A stretch of 64,000 bases of DNA from NCBI GenBank assembly GCA_049999725.1, contig JBNGIS010006389.1, positions 62,001 to 126,000 of the forward strand. Direction: 5' to 3'. Each line of letters opens with the position of its first letter. Position 1 is the stretch's first letter. A program made the position numbers and the translations under genes. Under the pieces are notes generated by a model. That model saw only the letters and a list, made by a program, of their open reading frames with translations, was not told the origin of the DNA and searched no databases. Below, piece by piece: positions 59,127 through 64,000 of the stretch. The DNA comes from Haplomitrium mnioides (lineage: Eukaryota > Marchantiophyta > Haplomitriopsida > Calobryales).

Positions 59127-60218
59127 TCACAAGCTCACTTCGAAGGATGATTTTACCCTTGAAAAAGTTAAATGTACTTCTTCCAACCTTGTCAAAATCT
59201 GATCATAATCTGAAATATGATCCATGACAAATTTTCGACACCCTCTTTCATCTATATCTTCATTTTTCTCTTTTTCTGTACATCCTTTAATTGGAATATC
59301 ATCAAGAAATGGCATAGTTTTTTCTAGGATAAAATCTCTCAAGACTTTATTCATCCCATTCATCATATGTGCCACAAATTTTGTAGCACCTTGAGGTACA
59401 GTATACATTCTCAATAAACCCAATGGTATTCTCATAGTTGTTATATCCCTACTCCCTTCAGCAAGCTAGAATTGGTCATTACCAGAGTAGAGATCACCCA
59501 TATAATAGATAGCTCTCCTTGCAAATGCCTTTGCAAACTCTCCAACAATATACCCCACCCTTGTACTTCGGATGGTCACTTAATTTACAGGTTGCATATC
59601 TTGAATAAATCGCTATGCCCCACTTTTCTTAGGCACTGTAAACCACCGACTAAAATAAGGACCAAAAGATGGTTCCAAAATCTTCATCTACATTCTCTCC
59701 TTCAAGAGGTCAAAGAGCTTTGGTAGAGGAGCTCTTGGTACTGGAATTGGCTTGAAGTCCCAAGGTGTATGTGGAACCGTAAAAATAATCATCGGTGCGA
59801 CCACATCTGGATTTACACAACCAATTTCATGAGGCTCAAAAGCAAATGCTTTCCTATGTTTCTTGAGCATCTCTCTAAATACATCCTCCTCTTGAGGGAA
59901 AAGAAATTCTCCTGAACCAATCTTCAACTCCTTTAAGGTAGTAGAAGTAAACTTATGTCCAACTTTGGAAATCTCTCTCAAACTCTTTTCTTTTGAAGCC
60001 TTTCTTACTTGCTCACTAGAATCAAGTGGAAGAGGGTGGGCTATAGGTTTTACTTTCTTCTCCACTATCTTGTATCTTGTTTCTACTCTAGTCTCAAGTC
60101 CTACAAATGACTCAATGGCTAAATAGAGCTCTTTGGAATATAAAGACTTCACCTTGTCTTCATCTCCAACTCCAATCATAGCAAGCAAATTGAGAGGATT
60201 TTCAACCCCTTGCTCCAA
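59127..60218 (-). pseudogene. F reverse transcriptase
   Basis: A single frame (60218 down to 59127) with three stops contains the entire polymerase core. In order: AFAFEPHEIGCV, IIFTVPHTPWDFKPIPVP, RAPLPKLFDLLKERM, a stop at 59688-59690, RWFTVPKKSG, RFIQDMQPVN, MGDLYSGNDQF (motif A), TPLGLLRMYTVPQGATKF-type motif B (59435 onward, read RIPLGLLRMY), and PFLDDIPIKGC (catalytic Asp pair), ending in LEEVHLTFSRVKSSF. Plant gypsy clades normally have YxDD or FIDD and KLNxxT where this has QDMQPVN. That difference supports the fungal-like assignment. Confidence 0.88.
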
Positions 60219-60574
60219 ATAGACACCTAAAATTTCTTCTCTTCATCTATCACACTCATTTTTTTGAAATCTTTTTCCATTTTTTTGATTTTTTTTTCTC
60301 TTCCAACTAGGCAAATCCACAAGTTGTGTATATACACCAAATCCACTCTGAAAAAAATTCACAACTCCTGTACAAAAGGTACTTTCTTTCTGTAGCGAGA
60401 GCATCTCTTCGATTGTACCACTATAGCCTCGCTCTATCGTGGCACCTATCAAAAATCCTGAAACTCTTATGTGATTGTAGGTGGAGAATAGTTACTCAAG
60501 CTATCTTGGTTCCTTTCATGATTTGCATAGACAGTTAGAAACTGTACCACCTTTCTTCCATCTTCATTGTGTAC

Positions 60575-60901
60575 TCAAGCATATGCTGATCCATCATCCA
60601 AAACTTTTGTTTCCATCCTTGCAGCTATAATATAAGGCTGCCCAAGGATCACTGGATATGATGTGCCATCTTGCACAAAGAGATTTCGCTCTGTAATCAC
60701 ATCCCCAACCTTCACTCTCACATTTGAGCAAGCTCCAAAAATCTCTCTTTGTGTATTATTTACTACCCAAATTACCCAACCGTGGTTTGTATCAATTGGC
60801 CACTTTCCTTGTTTGTAGATGTCCTTAGAGACAAGATTAATCTCTGATCCATGATCAATTAGTGCAATCACTGGATCAGCCAAGTCCCCTATCTTCACCA
60901 C
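60575..60901 (-). pseudogene. F retropepsin-like protease
   Basis: 108 codons. The catalytic turn is ALIDHGSEINLVS, where retropepsins have D-S/T-G, so the middle residue is His. The second conserved part reads YPVILGQPYIIAARMET, the usual hydrophobic-G flap partner region. FGACSNVRVKVGDVITERN lies between. It follows the Gag C-terminal segment after a frameshift, and precedes RT by about 350 bp of broken linker. Confidence 0.82.
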
Positions 60902-60934
60902 AGTCTCAATAGTGGCTCTAGCCCAATGGCTTTT

Positions 60935-62736
60935 TTAGTAGTGGCTTGAGGACTTTTCATCCTCTTGCTCTAATCGCACCTTATGATTGGTGCAGCATCG
61001 AGCTAATTCTAGCTCCTCCTCCTTGGTTACTCTTGACTCAAGTGCGGTGGCCATGGCTATCTCACCAATCAATTGTCTCTTCCTCTTAATGGTATTAATA
61101 ATGACATCATAAAACTCTTTCTTAGTGATGCCAAGAATCTCTCTTAAGGTGAACTCAATCTTGGCATTGAGCACTCTTTCTTCCAATACTCCTCTGAGAT
61201 CTATGGCTGCCTCAATGTCAGATTGCAGCTTGTATGCTGGAGCCTTTTCTTGCTCTTTGGTTTTTCCCTTGTCAAGAGCAGAAGGCAAAACATCCTCCAT
61301 AATTTCCTCTCTTGATGGTTGTATTTTCTCACCTCTTGTGGCCTCTTTGAAGCTGGCCTCTCCTCACTAGTACCAGTTTCTTCCCTTCTTCTTTTCTCTT
61401 CTACATAAGCTTCATGCTGAATTTTGGCAATATAGGCATAAATTGAAAGAGTGTCTACTGGATCATCCCATCTAGTAGCAATTCTGATAGTTGTGGCAAC
61501 TTATAGAAAATCTTCTCTTTTAATGTTGCCTTCTTCCATAGCAGAGAGGGCACAACTCCACATCCCACTGGGTTCTACATGTGTGGTGAATTCACGCTCC
61601 ACCTCAATTCCATGGGTGGCAGCCTCTAGATGCGTACTAGCAAGTTTCTGTAGGTACTCTTCAACAACTCCCTTCATTCCTCCTTTTCTGAAATTGGTTT
61701 TGAGGATCTCACTTGTATCTTTGAGGGCAATCTTGACTTCCTTCCAATAGATTACTCCGAGATGAAAAGAATGAGCAAAATCTTCACATTCTTTTCTTGA
61801 ATGTTCGATGCTATCACACTAGATGCCCTGTTGGACATATCCGGGATTTTGGGTAGGCTGAACACTGCTTGCCTCTTTCTTCACTTCCAATTTCACCAAT
61901 TTTATCTATAGATCTTTCATTCCTTTCACTAACTCCTCTATTGCATCTCTTTGTGGAGCAAGGGTAGGAAGATGAGTAGCTGACAATGAAGTAGTGGTAG
62001 TAGGGAAGTTTAGGTACCACCGGATGTTTGCGAGGTACTGTTATCGGTGGTGGTCTTACATTCTTTGTGACCACCACCTTCCTTCTTCTGGATTCTCTCG
62101 TTGTCAACACACTTACAGCTTCAAACACTTCCTTCCAATCGAATTTAGACCACTATATTTGGTCTTATCTTCTAAGATTAACTCCAACTCTCTTTGAAAA
62201 TCATCATTTGCTGCCTGTAAAAATAGCTCCACCTTGTCCTTCTGTAAGGTCAATTTTTCCATACGAGACAATTTTGAAAATTGCCTCTCAAATTCCCGAA
62301 AAAGCTCAATTGCAACCAACTTTTGTTGATTCGATTTACCCATTCAATGAATGACTTTTTGGTCACTCTATCTGTATCCTCCAGTGAATATTCTTCTTTA
62401 AGTTGGAGAGAAAAACACACCCAATCACCTCCATAGACTTGAATAAGCTCTCTCAATCGGCCTCTCAATTCTGACACTACGACCAACTCAAAGGTTTGAA
62501 TCATCTCTCTCTGGAACTTTGTTGAAATCCATCTCTCTGGAATAGTATTTCAAATACTTGGAGATATTTCTCCCATCAATTGATCCAGCAATCCTACTAC
62601 ATATTGCAAAGCTCTAGTCACCATAGCTTCGGTCGGAGACTTGTTGTTGTTGCATAAACATAGCAAACGCTTGGAACATTTGCGCACTACTAGGATTCAA
62701 TTGTAATATGGGAGTTTCTGATCCTAAAGAACCCAT
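60935..62736 (-). pseudogene. F gag
   Basis: The probable start ATG is at 62736, MGSLGSETPILQLNPSS, followed by a Gln run (QQQQ) and a TAG. Later pieces alternate frames: 62504-62250 (SFIEWVNRINKSWLQ), 62343-62113 (FREFERQFSKLSRMEKLT, then KVELFLQAANDDFQREL). A ruined knuckle lies near 61792-61830 (Cys, then His and Cys spaced x4, x4; first Cys pair lost to a stop and a substitution). The C-terminal block 61300-60935 (APAYKLQSDIEAAIDLRGVL, EFTLREILGITKKEFYDV) has counterparts just before protease in fungal gypsy polyproteins. It would form the particle. Confidence 0.75.
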
Positions 62737-62787
62737 AGTTCTGCTAAAATCTTCCAAACTCGCACACTCACTCTCTACCCCAGAGTT

Positions 62788-62804
62788 TCACGTCAGGTTC
62801 ACCA
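62788..62804 (-). other. Primer-binding-like site of F
   Basis: On the minus strand the LTR end CACGACA is followed by AT and then TGGTGAACCTGACGTGA. TGG is the expected complement of a tRNA CCA end. The tRNA is not assigned. Confidence 0.6.
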
Positions 62805-62806
62805 AT

Positions 62807-64000
62807 TGTCGTGTAGCAGTTTTCTTGTTCTGGGAGTACATAGGGTATATGACTGTAGAGAGTGTTATGCAAATGGCAGAAGCTCTGTGGTTCAGTAGTT
62901 TGGAATAAAAAACTTTGACAGAGATTTAGGTTCTCATGCCTTTCCTAGATTCAATAAATGTTTGATCACAAACCCGAAAAAAAAATAGTTTTCTCCACCT
63001 CTTTGTTGGAGTGTTGTCAAGGAGAATGCATGGCTTGCTTGTTGCTAGGGTCTAAAACTCTCAAGCTGAAAACCAAGGTTCAAGATAAATCTGTATGAAA
63101 ATTTTCAGCTCAAAATCTTGAGCAAATTGGTCATTACTCTCAAAGATTCAATGTTGTTTGAGAAAAACCGAACAAAATAACACCCCTAAACTTTCTAGGT
63201 AGTAACTTCTTCACTTCATAGAGAATAGCCTTGAAACTTCACACACTATTGTCCCATACTACCATCTTAAGGTTACCGAATTCTCAACTGATACTCTGCT
63301 CTTGAAAAAATGCAAGAATTCACAACTCAAAGTCGAATAAGGAGTGAATTTGAAACAACCTTTCAATCGGTACTCAATCTTCAACTCGTTGTTACAGAAC
63401 AACCCCAACTCCAATTGAATCTAAACTTGTCTTTAAATTTTATCCCTTGTTGTCAGCTTTCCAATAATACTATGGTTGTTTCCATATTCTTTGTACACTT
63501 GATTCTATTACTTGAAAGACAATTTGCCCTTCAATTTGACCCCTTTTCCTTCAAACACTCATAAGTATTTTTTTGAAGCTCCAAACAACTTGAAATTTGT
63601 TGCAAAGGGATGCTACTCCTCTTGAGCTTTTGATCTTTGCCTTGTATGAACTTCATTTCCTTTGGAAACTCCTCAAACTTTCAGAAAACAAACTGCCTCC
63701 TCTCCTTCCTCTAGGTTTTTACTAACTTCAAGTTAACTCACTTTTCTTTTTGGTATAAGAACCATAGAACATAAGCTATTTGTGTTGACAGAAAACAAAG
63801 AGGAAAGAAACAGAAGGTAAAATTGAGTCCTCTTCAATCATATGATCATTTGGTGACTCTCCACCAGTTGCAGCTCCGACTATTCAACATTTACTGAAAA
63901 CCGAAACACTCTTCGACGACGATTTGAGAAACACCTCTCCACATTAGGTCAGAATGTAGATGGTAAGGTCCCATTGTTCTCCATAGGTGATGATTGGCAA
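62807..64000 (-). repeat. 5' LTR of F (partial, 1194 bp in window)
   Basis: It aligns with 55163-56354 with scattered substitutions and a few small indels. The remaining part, about 550 bp, should lie beyond 64000. Confidence 0.92.

Larger units (their letters stand above)
55163..64000 (-). mobile_element. Element F: fungal-like Ty3/gypsy retrotransposon (5' end outside window)
   Basis: Minus-strand element. Its 3' LTR is 55163-56911, its interior 56912-62806, and its 5' LTR starts at 62807 and leaves the window. LTR termini are TGTCGTG...CACGACA, a 7-bp inverted repeat. Gene order is Gag, protease, RT, RNase H, integrase. Protein motifs (DHGSE protease, PIPVPRAPLPKL before RT, MGDLYSG motif A, PFLDDIPIKG catalytic box, VDLVAMP integrase) differ from ordinary plant gypsy clades and resemble a lineage I know chiefly from fungi. 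LTR identity is about 95 % by eye. The likely target duplication TACGT (55158-55162) cannot be checked here. Confidence 0.88.

Overview
This window looks like land-plant nuclear DNA, almost certainly from a large, repeat-rich genome. I see no host gene, tRNA, rRNA or CRISPR array that I can support. Nearly every stretch I can explain is LTR retrotransposon, many copies nested inside one another: two Ty1/copia types, a Ty3/gypsy superfamily with 1.8-2.9 kb LTRs, and a Ty3/gypsy element of a fungal-looking lineage. Species cannot be named from the sequence. Coding regions are pseudogenes carrying in-frame stops and some frameshifts.

Layout. 1-1894: 3' end of a copia element (Copia-1) sitting in an LTR fragment (E2) that ends at 3010. 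3011-5317: fragments and a 400-base assembly gap, including a gypsy LTR piece (G1). 5318-25804: a minus-strand gypsy element, D, whose two long LTRs flank only 762 bp of internal sequence (9434-10195). D is split by three younger insertions: solo LTR E1 (5469-8186, target duplication CAATC), complete element Copia-C (11026-15471, duplication GGGAC) and Gypsy-A (17088-25600). D itself abuts, and probably lies in, a further minus-strand gypsy LTR (D3, 25805-27826).

27827-29859 is unassigned old sequence. Gypsy-B (29860-40470) is complete, with 2.85-2.89 kb LTRs and a GTACC target duplication. 40476-47640 carries an older, heavily decayed copia element (Copia-2), related to Copia-1 and interrupted by a gypsy LTR-derived piece (G2). 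47641-48542 is unassigned. 48543 to about 50840 is another minus-strand gypsy LTR (D4). 50841-53619 is AT-rich and unassigned, with two degenerate minisatellites. 53620-55162 is a plus-strand gypsy LTR (D5), cut by element F (55163 to beyond 64000, minus strand).

Functional reading. None of the elements looks autonomous as it stands. Gypsy-A keeps Gag zinc knuckles and an open integrase but lacks reverse transcriptase and RNase H. Gypsy-B keeps reverse transcriptase, RNase H and integrase but lacks the knuckle segment. Copia-C lacks the first part of integrase. D has essentially no coding sequence. The gypsy LTRs share a conserved hairpin and internal tandem arrays, and in Gypsy-B one array repeats an ACGTGGCA-type motif every 39-40 bp. 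The least expected item is F, whose polyprotein resembles Ty3/gypsy elements I associate mainly with fungi.
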